From assembly GCF_018129385.1 (NCBI RefSeq), contig NZ_JAFCLN010000002.1:558001-622000 (forward strand): a DNA stretch of 64,000 nt, given 5' to 3'. The stretch comes from Bradyrhizobium lablabi. Its GTDB lineage: Bacteria; Pseudomonadota; Alphaproteobacteria; Rhizobiales; Xanthobacteraceae. Below, piece by piece: positions 36,568-44,536 of the stretch (its first letter is position 1; each line of letters opens with the position of its first letter). Position numbers and translations under genes: made by a program. Under the pieces are notes generated by a model. The model searched no databases, had not been told where the DNA came from, and was given only the letters and a program-made list of their open reading frames with translations.

Positions 36568-37028
36568 ACAAATTTCTCAACGAGAGCAATGACTTCAAGC
36601 ATGGTCGCCATCTGTTCGGCGGTCATTTTCGTGTTGCAAGGGTAGCGAGGTTTTTCCGGCAGCTAGCAGCCATTCCAAACGGCTCCATGCAACACGGCCG
36701 CAACACCTGCATTCCTATTTCGTTCGCGTGCGAACGGCGACCATCAAGAATTTTCCGTCACATCATTTTTCGGAACGGCTCATGATGAAGTTTGCAAAGA
36801 AATGCCATTGCAGCGCCTGCGCTGCTTCGCTGAACCCGAAGTGAGGCGATTCGACTCAAAGATTACCGAATCGCGGCCGCTCATTGTGATGTTCTCGTAT
36901 TGGGGCGCACACGGCGGATTGGGATACCGGCTGCTCCGGCTCGGTCAACATCACGACAAACTGGCATGACATGCCAAGCAGCAGTTCGCCTTTCTCGGCT
37001 CAATAGCAGAATTGAGGAACGGACTGCG
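36568..37028. other. Non-coding stretch after the tRNA, more A/T-rich
   Basis: About 460 bases with no supported gene. Base composition shifts toward A/T compared with the region before the tRNA. An open frame on the minus strand running into the tRNA is an antisense artefact. No exact repeat of the tRNA 3' end was found by eye in this stretch. Confidence 0.4.
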
Positions 37029-38048
37029 ATGACGGACCCTAAGGCGCCGCCGGCCAACCCGTCTCAACTCGACGACGCCGGAGTGCTCGCGCTTTACAAT
37101 CCCCTTTTCGAACCTTTCTTGAAGGCGCATGCGGGCGGCTCGGAGACGCCCTTACTGGCGCACTACACCTCGATCAAGGTAATGGAGAGCGTTCTCAAAA
37201 CCAGCGAAATCTGGTTCTTCAACCCCCTGCTCATGAACGACTGGCAGGAGATGCGTCACGGCGCGGTTGTAGGTACGGAGCTCTTTTCCAACATCGATAA
37301 TATCAAGCGAGCCGGTGGTAACGACGAGCGAGCCGAAATTCTCCGTCGAGAGTACCTCGGACTCGTTCATCACCTTGAAGAGCATCAAGCCTTCGACACG
37401 TACATTTTTTGTCTGACCGAGCATCTTCCAGCAGACAATGACGGCCTGCTTTCGATGTGGCGTGGATATGGTCAGCAGGGAAATGGGGCAGCGCTGGTGT
37501 TTGATCCCTCAAGGATAACGGTCGTGCCGGACTCTCCGATAGTTGTCGCAAAGGTTTCCTACGCCACCGAAGTCGCGCGCTCGGATAAAGTGCGCGAACT
37601 TTTGGAGCAGTGGGCCGAACTGACCCAAAGCCTAAACCTGCCGAACGATCAGCTGCACCTTGCTGCTTATGCAGCCTTTTGGATTATCAAGTCGCTTGCC
37701 CTCGTCACGAAGCATTACGGGTTTGCGGAAGAGAAGGAATGGCGACTCATCTACGAGCCCGATCGTGACGATAAGGGGCTGCTGAAACCAAATCTGAACT
37801 ATCACATTGGCGCACGCGGGGTAGAACCGGCGCTGAAATACAAGATTGGTTACTTGCCTGGTGTTAGTGCTGAGGATTTCTCGCTCGAAAAGATTCTCGA
37901 TCGCATCATTCTGGGTCCGAGTCACTCGTCGCCGTTGGCTCAGAAGAGCGTTGAGCGATTGCTGGATACGATCGGCAAGGCACATCTGAAACCGCTGCTG
38001 AGGGCCTCCAGTATTCCATTGCGCCGTGTTTCCGGAAGCTCCTTCTAG
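37029..38048 (+). CDS. DUF2971 domain protein
   Basis: A 339-aa soluble protein of unknown function. It matches DUF2971 in its ordered signatures: LAHYTSIKVMESVLKTSEIWFFNP near residue 44, the NDWQEMRHG segment, a central CLTEHLPADNDGLLSMWRGYG (sudden, uncontrolled calls of this type are common in genomic islands) and EKEWRLIYEP near residue 238. The ATG at 37029 follows gaggaac and is preferred over a frame extension from 36900. The codon use is visibly less G/C-rich than in neighbouring core genes, and the gene sits just behind tRNA-Arg, both signs of horizontal acquisition. DUF2971 proteins appear in variable and defence-rich regions, but no activity is established. Confidence 0.78.
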   Translation: MTDPKAPPANPSQLDDAGVLALYNPLFEPFLKAHAGGSETPLLAHYTSIKVMESVLKTSEIWFFNPLLMNDWQEMRHGAVVGTELFSNIDNIKRAGGNDERAEILRREYLGLVHHLEEHQAFDTYIFCLTEHLPADNDGLLSMWRGYGQQGNGAALVFDPSRITVVPDSPIVVAKVSYATEVARSDKVRELLEQWAELTQSLNLPNDQLHLAAYAAFWIIKSLALVTKHYGFAEEKEWRLIYEPDRDDKGLLKPNLNYHIGARGVEPALKYKIGYLPGVSAEDFSLEKILDRIILGPSHSSPLAQKSVERLLDTIGKAHLKPLLRASSIPLRRVSGSSF

Positions 38049-38598
38049 TCATTGCAAACGGATCGCGGGAGATGCACCAGAACGGAACGTTCGTGCCGCA
38101 ACGCCAGCCGGCGCGCCGGGATGTTCGCCTAGTCAAGTGACGGAGGTTGCGACGCGGAACACGGCTCGATACCGGGCGCCAACACCATTCGAGGGCGAGG
38201 CACAAACTCAAGCAGGATAGGAGCTCTGGCCGCGCCGCGGTTGATTACGCACCAACGCGCTTGCGAACGAGATTGATAGACCACTCCAGGCTCCAGCCAA
38301 AAACATCTGCTCGGGCTGACTTGGCAGGAAAACACCAAAAACGCGGATAACACGTACTCCACGCTCATGAATTGGAGCCTCAGGCAAAAAGCCCGACCTC
38401 GCACGGGCAATGCGGGTCGGGCTCTATTAGATGTACCAAGCCTTCAGGGGTAATGATGGCCCGGTACGGTCTCCAGCCTGCCAAGGCGCGCTGCGGGTTT
38501 CCATGACAAACTTCGAGGCGGAGCTCTATCTTTAGCGTTACGCCGGATAAGCCGATCGAGTTATCGATGGGCCAGCGCTCCGACGGATACTTCCGAAT
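38049..38598. other. Gene-poor stretch with tRNA-like fragment and a terminator
   Basis: About 550 bases without a supported gene. It contains a T-arm-like sequence followed by CCA at 38160-38187 and a strong leftward hairpin terminator at 38386-38423. A 25-codon minus-strand frame (38427-38504) ends directly at that terminator but has no ribosome-binding site, so it is not called. Confidence 0.4.
38386..38423 (-). terminator. Rho-independent terminator (leftward)
   Basis: On the minus strand AGCCCGACC pairs with GGTCGGGCT (9 bp) and is followed by TTTTT. It would end leftward transcription, most simply that of the methyltransferase gene whose stop is about 180 bases upstream. Confidence 0.75.
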
Positions 38599-39600
38599 CT
38601 AGGAGTCTTCGTAATAACTGACCATGGAAGCGGCGGAGAGCGCGCTCTCCGACCGGCGGCCCAGAAAAAATACGCCGCCTGCTGCGTCTGCCGCCATTCT
38701 GGATTGGCAAAATCGATCCAGCCATCTGATCCAGACAAACAGCATCGCGATCAGCCGCGAGATTTTTTCACCCATGCCGAGCGATCGCAGCAGGTATCGT
38801 ATCGACCAAACGAGCGCCACTCCCGGGCCGGTGACGGGACCGGCAGCGATTTCCTCGAACCGTCTGAAGAGCCACCGGTGACCGCTGGGCGTGAAGCGCG
38901 TGAAGTCATACGCACGCTCGTGGACCTGCTGCATGAAGGGTGTTTCGGCGTAGATCAGGCCATCCTTCCTGAGAACCCGGTGGATCTCCGAAACCACAAT
39001 ATGCGGATCGAGCACGTGCTCGAGGACAGCCTGGACCCATACGCCGTCAAAGGTGCTGTCCTCAAAGGGTAGTTTGTGCGCGTCACAAAGCAGATCGGTG
39101 CAAGAGGATGCGTACACGTCGGTCCCGATGAGTTCGATGTCGGGATCGCGGTACAGGCCCTCGGCTCCCTTGCCGACACTGCCGCCACCGATGACCAGCA
39201 CCCGCGGTCGCCGGCTTTGCGCCTTGATCAATGCGAGGAACGACCGGCAGTTTCTGACAGCAACGGGATTGTCCCCGTCGACGAAGCGGTGGAGCCGAGA
39301 CCGCAGGCCGCTCCGCGAGGGATCGCGCGCAATCGCGCTGCCATTGCCCTCTTTGTAGTTTGATCTTTGGAAGATGCTATCGAGAAAATCGATCAGCACC
39401 GGCTGCCCATCGACAACGGGAAATCCCTGACCGGCATAGATACATTTGCTGTCGGTGCAGAATGCCCGGTCGGCCGCAACGCTTACCCGCGCCTTGCAGC
39501 GCGGGCATATCAGTATCAGCCTGCTTTCCAAACGACCTTCAGAACCAACCAAACGATCCAAACAGTTCCCCCTGGAGACGTCGACGAAGCAGCCATCCAT
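38599..39600 (-). CDS. Zinc-ribbon class I SAM-dependent methyltransferase
   Basis: A probable small-molecule or glycan methyltransferase of about 333 aa. Near the N-terminus is a zinc-ribbon-like module, CPRCKARVSVAADRAFCTDSKC, of the Trm112-like type often fused to such enzymes. The Rossmann methyltransferase part has motif I VLVIGGGSVGKGAEGL, the acidic loop ELIGTDVY, and DAHKLPFEDSTFDGVWVQAVLEHVLDP. A C-terminal hydrophobic stretch (about 290-315) is unusual. The start is uncertain: ATG 39600, TTG 39627 or a TTG at 39561 with a better ribosome site (AGGGGG). The substrate is unknown. It lies in the accessory stretch with the DUF2971 gene. Confidence 0.75.
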   Translation of the reverse strand: MDGCFVDVSRGNCLDRLVGSEGRLESRLILICPRCKARVSVAADRAFCTDSKCIYAGQGFPVVDGQPVLIDFLDSIFQRSNYKEGNGSAIARDPSRSGLRSRLHRFVDGDNPVAVRNCRSFLALIKAQSRRPRVLVIGGGSVGKGAEGLYRDPDIELIGTDVYASSCTDLLCDAHKLPFEDSTFDGVWVQAVLEHVLDPHIVVSEIHRVLRKDGLIYAETPFMQQVHERAYDFTRFTPSGHRWLFRRFEEIAAGPVTGPGVALVWSIRYLLRSLGMGEKISRLIAMLFVWIRWLDRFCQSRMAADAAGGVFFLGRRSESALSAASMVSYYEDS

Positions 39601-39728
39601 GAAATAGCCAGGCACCGGCTGGCTCAATGAAGTGCGGGCAAGCCTGCCCCGTAGCTAACGCAAACACGCCGGGACGGTTTGCGGGCAGTGACGAAATTTT
39701 CGAGGAACCTTTGAGCTGTTCCGGTTGC

Positions 39729-39791
39729 GATTCTTGAGCGCGATCCTTGAGCGCCATCCTTGAGCGCCATCCTTGGGTGGCGATCCCTGGG
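39729..39791. repeat. Tandem 13-bp direct repeats in a divergent promoter region
   Basis: About 4.8 copies of a 13-14 base unit with consensus gatccttgagcgc, imperfect at the ends. It lies between the methyltransferase gene (leftward) and the HTH-domain gene (rightward), where an array of protein binding sites would be expected. The 399-base gap from 39628 to 40026 holds nothing else recognisable. Confidence 0.7.
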
Positions 39792-40026
39792 GCCGGCGCG
39801 ATCCGCTTCTCACCGGCGCCCGAATTATGCCCAGCATCGGCCGCCAGCTTTGTTTTGTCTTGCGCCCCCGCGTGACTGTACCGTTTTAGACAACCGGCCC
39901 GTGTCAACCGTTTGGCGTTTCCGAGGCCCGCGGGTGGATCAACTTTGAAATGGATGCAACACGCGGCCGAGTAGCCAGAATTTGGCGGCTTGTGCTAGAT
40001 TTTGACGTTTTCCGGGATTGCTGTTT

Positions 40027-40800
40027 ATGACCCACGATACGGGCCTCGGCTCGAAGCCTGACAAGAAAGCCATCGCCGACGCCATCCAGCGCTATCTCGA
40101 CGCCAACGGGCTGGCGCGAAAGGACCTGATCCGGGAGCATTTGTCGAAATCGACCATCGAAAAGCTCTTTCAAGGCGACTTCACCGACCGCACCCTGAAC
40201 AAGGTCGAGGGCGTCCTGAAGACCAGTTTTCAAAGACCGTCGCGGGGGACGCAGGAGGCTGCATCCAAGACCGTCGGCGCGTATGTCTTCGAGGCCGTCG
40301 AGTACCTCCAGGGCGACTATCTCTGTGTTCGTCCGCTTTTCACTGACCCGTCCAACTTCAGCGCCTATCTGATTTCCATCGTCTGGAGCAACGAGCAGAA
40401 CTGCCTCATCTTCGAGGAGAAGTCGCGTTTCGACGCGAAGTATCGCCAGGTCGGAACGGTCTATATCCCGTTCGGAACGTCGTTCATGAACCTGGTCAGT
40501 TCGGCCCAGGGAAATGTCCGCACCATCCTGCTGTCGCTGCCGGACTCCGAAAGCATCCTGCGCGGAATCATCTCCACGCTCAGCAACCCCAAGGGCTCGA
40601 TCTTCATTCCGGTGACGGCGCCGATCTTTCTGCGCAAATTGCGCGCCGGCGAGGCGCCGCAGCTTGGCAAGATAACGCCGGAGGGCCGCGACTACGAGGA
40701 ATACCGGTCATTGCTGATGACCGTCCTGACCGAGGAGTTCGGAATCTTTGCCGTCCCGCCGATGCCCGGAAGAAGCCCCCGGGTGGCCGCCAAGTCCTGA
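40027..40800 (+). CDS. Hypothetical protein with N-terminal HTH-like region
   Basis: A 257-aa soluble protein of unknown function, apparently conserved in the genus. Residues 10-65 (KKAIADAIQRYLDANGLARKDLI...HLSKSTIEKLFQGDFTDRTLNKVEGVL) have the length and pattern of an XRE/lambda-repressor-like fold. The remaining 180 residues form an uncharacterised domain with VGAYVFEAVEYLQGDYLCVRP and GTVYIPFGTSFMNLV. The layout (DNA-binding head, beta-rich tail) suggests a ligand-responsive regulator, but this is inferred. The ATG at 40027 is preferred over a TTG three codons upstream. The 13-bp tandem repeats in its promoter are candidate binding sites. It converges with the 91-aa gene across two palindromes. 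Confidence 0.65.
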   Translation: MTHDTGLGSKPDKKAIADAIQRYLDANGLARKDLIREHLSKSTIEKLFQGDFTDRTLNKVEGVLKTSFQRPSRGTQEAASKTVGAYVFEAVEYLQGDYLCVRPLFTDPSNFSAYLISIVWSNEQNCLIFEEKSRFDAKYRQVGTVYIPFGTSFMNLVSSAQGNVRTILLSLPDSESILRGIISTLSNPKGSIFIPVTAPIFLRKLRAGEAPQLGKITPEGRDYEEYRSLLMTVLTEEFGIFAVPPMPGRSPRVAAKS

Positions 40801-40906
40801 CAGCCGTCAGAGCGCACCCGAACGGCCCGGAGGCAACGAATATCGCACTGCCTCTCGCGCTTCGAAGGCGCCAGCGATTCCTGCGCCGGCGGCGATAGAC
40901 GTCCTG

Positions 40907-41003
40907 GAGCATGATCCGGAAAAGTGGACACCGGTTTTCCGAAAAGATCATGCTCAAACAAAAAGATAGGGCGGGATGACGATTCGAAGAAAAGTCATCC
41001 CGC
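40907..41003. repeat. Two dispersed palindromic elements in a convergent gap
   Basis: Element one (40907-40955) has arms GAGCATGATC/GATCATGCTC with an inner CGGAAAA/TTTTCCG pair, a repeat widespread in Bradyrhizobium and Mesorhizobium. Element two (40971-41003) has arms GCGGGATGAC/GTCATCCCGC around a 13-base loop and ends two bases before the stop codon of the opposing gene. Together they may act as a bidirectional terminator. Confidence 0.85.
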
Positions 41004-41004
41004 T

Positions 41005-41280
41005 CTAGCGCTGGTCGCGCCCGGTTCGGGTCGAGCCCTTCCGGCATGGGCGATCCGCCTCTTTGCCTAAGCTTGCGATCGCGGTGTCCGCGTGCGCTGC
41101 TCTTCGGCAGGTCGTCAGGACGAAAGCGAGCCGGGTGCATTGCCAGTCCGGTCCGAGCGCTGCGTTTGAGACCGGTTCGGGAAAAGCGAGTCCGATCGAA
41201 ACGGCAACCGCTGCGGCCGAGAGCATCATGATCGCAACTGACAGCACGAGGCCCTTGCGGGTCCAAAAGAGAGAGGTCAT
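41005..41280 (-). CDS. Small membrane or exported hypothetical protein, 91 aa
   Basis: No family was recognised. An N-terminal hydrophobic segment (about 10-33, GLVLSVAIMMLSAAAVAVSIGLAF) could be a signal peptide or a membrane anchor. The rest is short and basic, with two cysteines (QCTRLAFVLTTCRRA). A good ribosome-binding site (gaggag, seven bases upstream) supports the ATG at 41280 and the reality of the gene. Its stop codon directly abuts a palindromic repeat. It is divergent from the 73-aa gene downstream. Confidence 0.6.
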   Translation of the reverse strand: MTSLFWTRKGLVLSVAIMMLSAAAVAVSIGLAFPEPVSNAALGPDWQCTRLAFVLTTCRRAAHADTAIASLGKEADRPCRKGSTRTGRDQR

Positions 41281-41502
41281 GGCGTCAGCTCCTCTTCAAT
41301 TGGGGCCGAAGGTACGGCTGATCGCTGACTCTCCCTGTGATCGACCCCACAACCCCCTCGCCTTTTCGAAATGCCACCTTGCCGACAGAAGCGGCCATTC
41401 GAACGTTGGGAAATCGCTGGATAAGTTCCGCAATTCCGTTGCGCGTCATCGCCCCTTGGGAAACAATAATTGCGGGGTAGGCGTGGCGTACGGGGGCGTA
41501 CG

Positions 41503-41727
41503 ATGGCGAAAGAGGAAGCGGGCTACGACTATACGCGTTATCGGACATTGCTGGCCGAGGCGGTCGACGAGCAGCGGCGGCTTGAGCTGATCGATCTCCT
41601 GATCCGGGAGCATGCGCGGGACCGGCTGGAAGCCCAGCGGACCTCCGATCGGGTGGCGATGACGGCACAGACCGTCGCCCGGGTCTTGGGCTCGTCGGGC
41701 CGGCGCGACAATTTCAGGCTCGGCTAG
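41503..41727 (+). CDS. Small conserved hypothetical protein, 74 aa
   Basis: A short soluble, mostly helical protein (YTRYRTLLAEAVDEQRRLELIDLLIREHARDRLEAQ). The pattern of alternating leucines and charged residues suggests a helical pair or coiled coil. The ATG at 41503 begins the compact sequence MAKEEAGYDYT; an upstream in-frame ATG at 41470 only adds arginine-rich residues. It lies in a run of small genes with no clear operon partner. No function can be assigned. Confidence 0.6.
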   Translation: MAKEEAGYDYTRYRTLLAEAVDEQRRLELIDLLIREHARDRLEAQRTSDRVAMTAQTVARVLGSSGRRDNFRLG

Positions 41728-41953
41728 ACGTTCGGCAAGCGGATCGGCGGCGCGCTTCTCGCGCCTGCGGCTACGCTTATCGATCCCTGTGACAGCCGTG
41801 CAACGCCTGTCAGCATCACGTCTGACCATCTGCCATTCGCGAAACTCGCCCCTGCAATTTGGGTGCTGGCATTTTGCCGCCGGTTCGCTTAGTGAAACGG
41901 CCAAATCGGCTCTGCCAATCTCCCAGCCCCAACTGAACAACGACAGACCATCG

Positions 41954-42307
41954 ATGAGTGGATTCAAGGAACCAGGCTTCGCGGACCGCCAGAAGGCCGC
42001 GCAGCAGGCGAGGCAAAACATCCTCAACAAGTTTCGTGCCCAGCCGGGCCCCGACGATCCGGCGGTGAAGCAGAGGCAGGCCGAACGCGAGGCCATCGCT
42101 GCCGCCCGCGCCAAGGCGAAGGAAGCGCGCGAGGCCGCCAAGGCCGAGGAAAAGCGCCTCGCGGAGGAAGCTGCCGCAGCCGAGGCCGCCAGGATTGCCC
42201 GCGAGAAGGAAGAAGAAGCCGCCAGGCTGGCTGCACTGGAAGCCGAGCAAAAGGCCAAGCGCGACGCGCGTTATGCCGCCCGCAAGGCCAAGGGCAAGAA
42301 GAGATAG
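41954..42307 (+). CDS. DUF6481-type alanine/lysine-rich coiled-coil protein
   Basis: A 117-aa highly charged protein. After a short head (MSGFKEPGFADRQKAAQQARQNIL) that is the recognisable part of the family, residues 40-115 are a long Ala/Glu/Lys/Arg helix, predicted as a coiled coil. Function is unknown; such proteins are common in Bradyrhizobium. The ATG at 41954 is chosen because the conserved head starts there, although the frame is open from 41789. A hairpin terminator follows 30 bases after the stop. Confidence 0.72.
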   Translation: MSGFKEPGFADRQKAAQQARQNILNKFRAQPGPDDPAVKQRQAEREAIAAARAKAKEAREAAKAEEKRLAEEAAAAEAARIAREKEEEAARLAALEAEQKAKRDARYAARKAKGKKR

Positions 42308-42336
42308 GCCGGGCGACGACGAGCGCCTGACACGTA

Positions 42337-42364
42337 AAGGCCCGCCTTTCGTGAGGCGGGCCTT
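42337..42364. terminator. Strong hairpin between convergent small genes
   Basis: AAGGCCCGCC pairs perfectly with GGCGGGCCTT around an 8-base loop. It lies between the stops of the DUF6481 gene and the opposing MXKDX gene and could serve both. The T-run is poor on both strands. Confidence 0.65.
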
Positions 42365-42377
42365 CACGCATGAGCGG

Positions 42378-42602
42378 TCAGTTCTTCTTCATCGCATCGT
42401 CTTTCTTCATGCCGTCCTTGCTCATGGCATCGTGCTTCTTCATGCCGTCGTTCTTCTTCATGGCATCCTTGGACATGGAATCCTTCTTCATCGCGTCGTC
42501 CTTGCCCATCTTGTCCTGGGCGAAGGCGGCCGGCGAAAGCGCAAGTCCGAGCGAGATGATGGCGGCGGAAGCGCCGAGCGCGATTCGGGAGCGGAAAGTC
42601 AT
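42378..42602 (-). CDS. Exported pentapeptide MXKDX repeat protein
   Basis: A 74-aa precursor with a clear Sec signal peptide (about 1-28, ending AAFAQ). The mature part is almost entirely short repeats of the type M-x-K-D-x (DKMGKDDAMKKDSM, then SKDAMKKND and so on). This matches the MXKDX repeat family of small periplasmic proteins often induced by stress and linked to ECF sigma factors. The exact role is unknown. An inverted repeat CGTTAC/GTAACG at 42679-42706 lies about 80 bases upstream and may be regulatory. The gene is divergent from the TRAP operon. Confidence 0.85.
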   Translation of the reverse strand: MTFRSRIALGASAAIISLGLALSPAAFAQDKMGKDDAMKKDSMSKDAMKKNDGMKKHDAMSKDGMKKDDAMKKN

Positions 42603-42962
42603 GGTTGATCGTCCTTGTCTGAGAGTTCCTGAAAGCGACGGATGCCGCTTCCATTCCCGACGAGTCCGGCCGCCTGATCGTTACGGCAGCTCCACGCCCT
42701 GTAACGAATTCTTGAAAGCCGCTTTTCCGCCTTGGGGCGGCAACGATCCTGACCGGGGTTAGTCGTATTGTGGTCCGAGTTCCCTGCGAGATCGTGTTTC
42801 TCGGTGTGCAGCGCAACAATGCTGGGACTTGCGGCCGCTCCGAGCCTCGCACTATCCCATCCGCCTCGAACTATCAGATGAGAGAATTTTGGATTCCGGA
42901 GGGCTAGGCTCCGCGCCGCCTCCTGCATCCAATCAAGAAATAGCCAAGAAGGGGAAATTCCC
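42603..42962. other. Divergent promoter region MXKDX gene / TRAP operon
   Basis: About 360 bases with no gene. It contains the inverted repeat CGTTAC-N16-GTAACG (42679-42706). The promoters of both flanking genes must lie here; no specific -35/-10 pair stands out. Confidence 0.4.
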
Positions 42963-43985
42963 ATGCTCAATCGTCGCCACCTCCTCGCCTCCGCCCTCGC
43001 CGCGCCTGCCATCCTCCGCTTCGGGACCGGCACGGCGCACGCCGCCACCACGCTGAAGATCTCGCACCAGTTTCCGGGCGGCACGATCGACAAGGGCGAT
43101 TTCCGCGACCGGCTGTGCCGGATGTTCGCCGCCGAGGTGGCGAAGCGCTCGGGCGGCGAAATTGCTGCCGAAATCTATCCGAACTCCTCGCTGATCAAGA
43201 CCAACGCGCAGTTCTCGGCCATGCGCAAGGGTGCGCTCGACATCAGCCTCTATCCGCTGCCCTATGCCGGCGGCGAGTTGCCGGAAACCAATATCGGCCT
43301 GATGCCCGGCCTGGTCTCGACCTACGATCAGGGCCTGAAGTGGAAGAACGAGCCGGTCGGCAAGGCGCTGACCAACTTCCTCGCCGACAAGGGCATCATC
43401 CTTCTGACCTGGGTCTGGCAGGCCGGCGGCGTCGCCAGCCGCTCCAAGGCAATCGTCGCGCCGGAAGACGCCAAGGGCCTGAAGGTGCGCGGCGGCTCGC
43501 GCGAGATGGACATGGTGTTGCAGACCGCGGGCGCGGCCGTGCTGTCGGTGCCGTCGAACGAAATCTATGCGGCGATGCAGACCGGCGCCTGCGATGCCGG
43601 CATCACCTCCTCCACCAGCCTGATCTCGTTCCGCCTGGAGGAAGTCGCGAAATCGCTGACCTCGGGCGCCGACGCTTCCTACTGGTTCATGATGGAGCCG
43701 CTGATGATGTCGAAGGCGATCTTCGACAAGATGCCCAAGAACCATCAGGACATTCTCCTTAACGTCGGCGCCGAGCTCGAAGCCTTCGGCAAGAAGGGCG
43801 CCCAGGACGACGATATCGAGGTCGCCAAGGTCTATGAGAAGGCCGGCGCCAAGGTCAGCAAGCTGGACGCCGCCACCGTCGGCAAGTGGCGCGACATCGC
43901 GCGCGATACCGCCTGGAAGGACTACAGCGCCAAGACGGCTACCGCGGCCAACCTCCTGAAGCTCGCAAGCGACGTTGCGGCATGA
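42963..43985 (+). CDS. TRAP transporter substrate-binding protein (DctP family)
   Basis: The periplasmic receptor of a tripartite ATP-independent transporter, 340 aa. The precursor has a twin-arginine-like leader (NRRHLLASALAAPAILRF, cleavage near residue 28), suggesting Tat export. The DctP fold follows, with KISHQFPGGTIDKGDF, MRKGALDISLYPLPYAGGE and the arginine-bearing KGLKVRGGSREMD that usually binds the substrate carboxylate. Its stop overlaps the small permease start (ATGA). The substrate is probably a carboxylic acid, but the sequence does not fix which one. Confidence 0.9.
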   Translation: MLNRRHLLASALAAPAILRFGTGTAHAATTLKISHQFPGGTIDKGDFRDRLCRMFAAEVAKRSGGEIAAEIYPNSSLIKTNAQFSAMRKGALDISLYPLPYAGGELPETNIGLMPGLVSTYDQGLKWKNEPVGKALTNFLADKGIILLTWVWQAGGVASRSKAIVAPEDAKGLKVRGGSREMDMVLQTAGAAVLSVPSNEIYAAMQTGACDAGITSSTSLISFRLEEVAKSLTSGADASYWFMMEPLMMSKAIFDKMPKNHQDILLNVGAELEAFGKKGAQDDDIEVAKVYEKAGAKVSKLDAATVGKWRDIARDTAWKDYSAKTATAANLLKLASDVAA

Positions 43986-44536
43986 TGCATGGTCCGATTT
44001 CGGATCAGGCCGACATCAAAGCGCCCGCCACGAGCAATCCGCTCGTGGCGATGCTTGGGCGGGCCCTCGATCTCTGCAACCGCATCATTGTCATCTTCGC
44101 CGGCATTGCACTGATCGCGGCCTGCGCGATCCTCAGCTACAGCGTGCTCGGCCGCGCGCTGTTTCACAGCCCCAATTACTGGCAGGACGAGGCGGCGGTA
44201 TTCCTGCTGGTCGGCGCCACCTTCATGACGGCGGCCTATGTGCAGAGCCAGCGCGGCCATGTCAGCATCGAGGCCTTTGTCGGGCTGCTGTCGCCGCTCG
44301 CCAACCGTGTCAGGCTGTGGCTCGTCGACGTCGCCACCTTTGCCTTTTGTGCCTTTTTCACCTGGAAGTCGTGGACGCTGGCGCATGAGGCCTATGTCGA
44401 CGGCCAGGTCTCCAACTCGATGTGGTCGCCGCCGCTGGCGATCCCGTATTCGCTGATGGGGCTCGGCATGACCCTGCTCTGCATCCAGCTCCTTTTCCAG
44501 ATCATTCTTCCCCTCACCGGAGCTGCGCGCCGATGA
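43982..44536 (+). CDS. TRAP transporter small permease (DctQ)
   Basis: The four-helix membrane subunit that links the receptor to the large permease, 184 aa. Four hydrophobic segments are visible (about 38-60, 72-92 region after SPNYWQDEAAVFLLVGA, 110-130 and 150-175). The WQDE motif after the second segment is the family hallmark. Two adjacent ATG codons (43982, 43985) can serve; the first overlaps the receptor gene stop. Its own stop overlaps the large permease start, so the three genes form a tight, coupled operon. Confidence 0.88.
   Translation: MMHGPISDQADIKAPATSNPLVAMLGRALDLCNRIIVIFAGIALIAACAILSYSVLGRALFHSPNYWQDEAAVFLLVGATFMTAAYVQSQRGHVSIEAFVGLLSPLANRVRLWLVDVATFAFCAFFTWKSWTLAHEAYVDGQVSNSMWSPPLAIPYSLMGLGMTLLCIQLLFQIILPLTGAARR

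Noticed and set aside
36213..36626. An upstream extension of the alpha-2-macroglobulin gene
   Set aside because: It would translate the antisense of tRNA-Arg (DPGRIRTCNPRSRN). The signal peptide and strong ribosome site fix the start at 36212.
38427..38504. A 25-residue minus-strand open frame ending at the terminator
   Set aside because: No ribosome-binding site, no family, and unremarkable composition; it may be chance.
39655..39837. A 60-codon minus-strand frame across the 13-bp repeats
   Set aside because: Its composition is only the translation of the tandem repeats, with no ribosome site.
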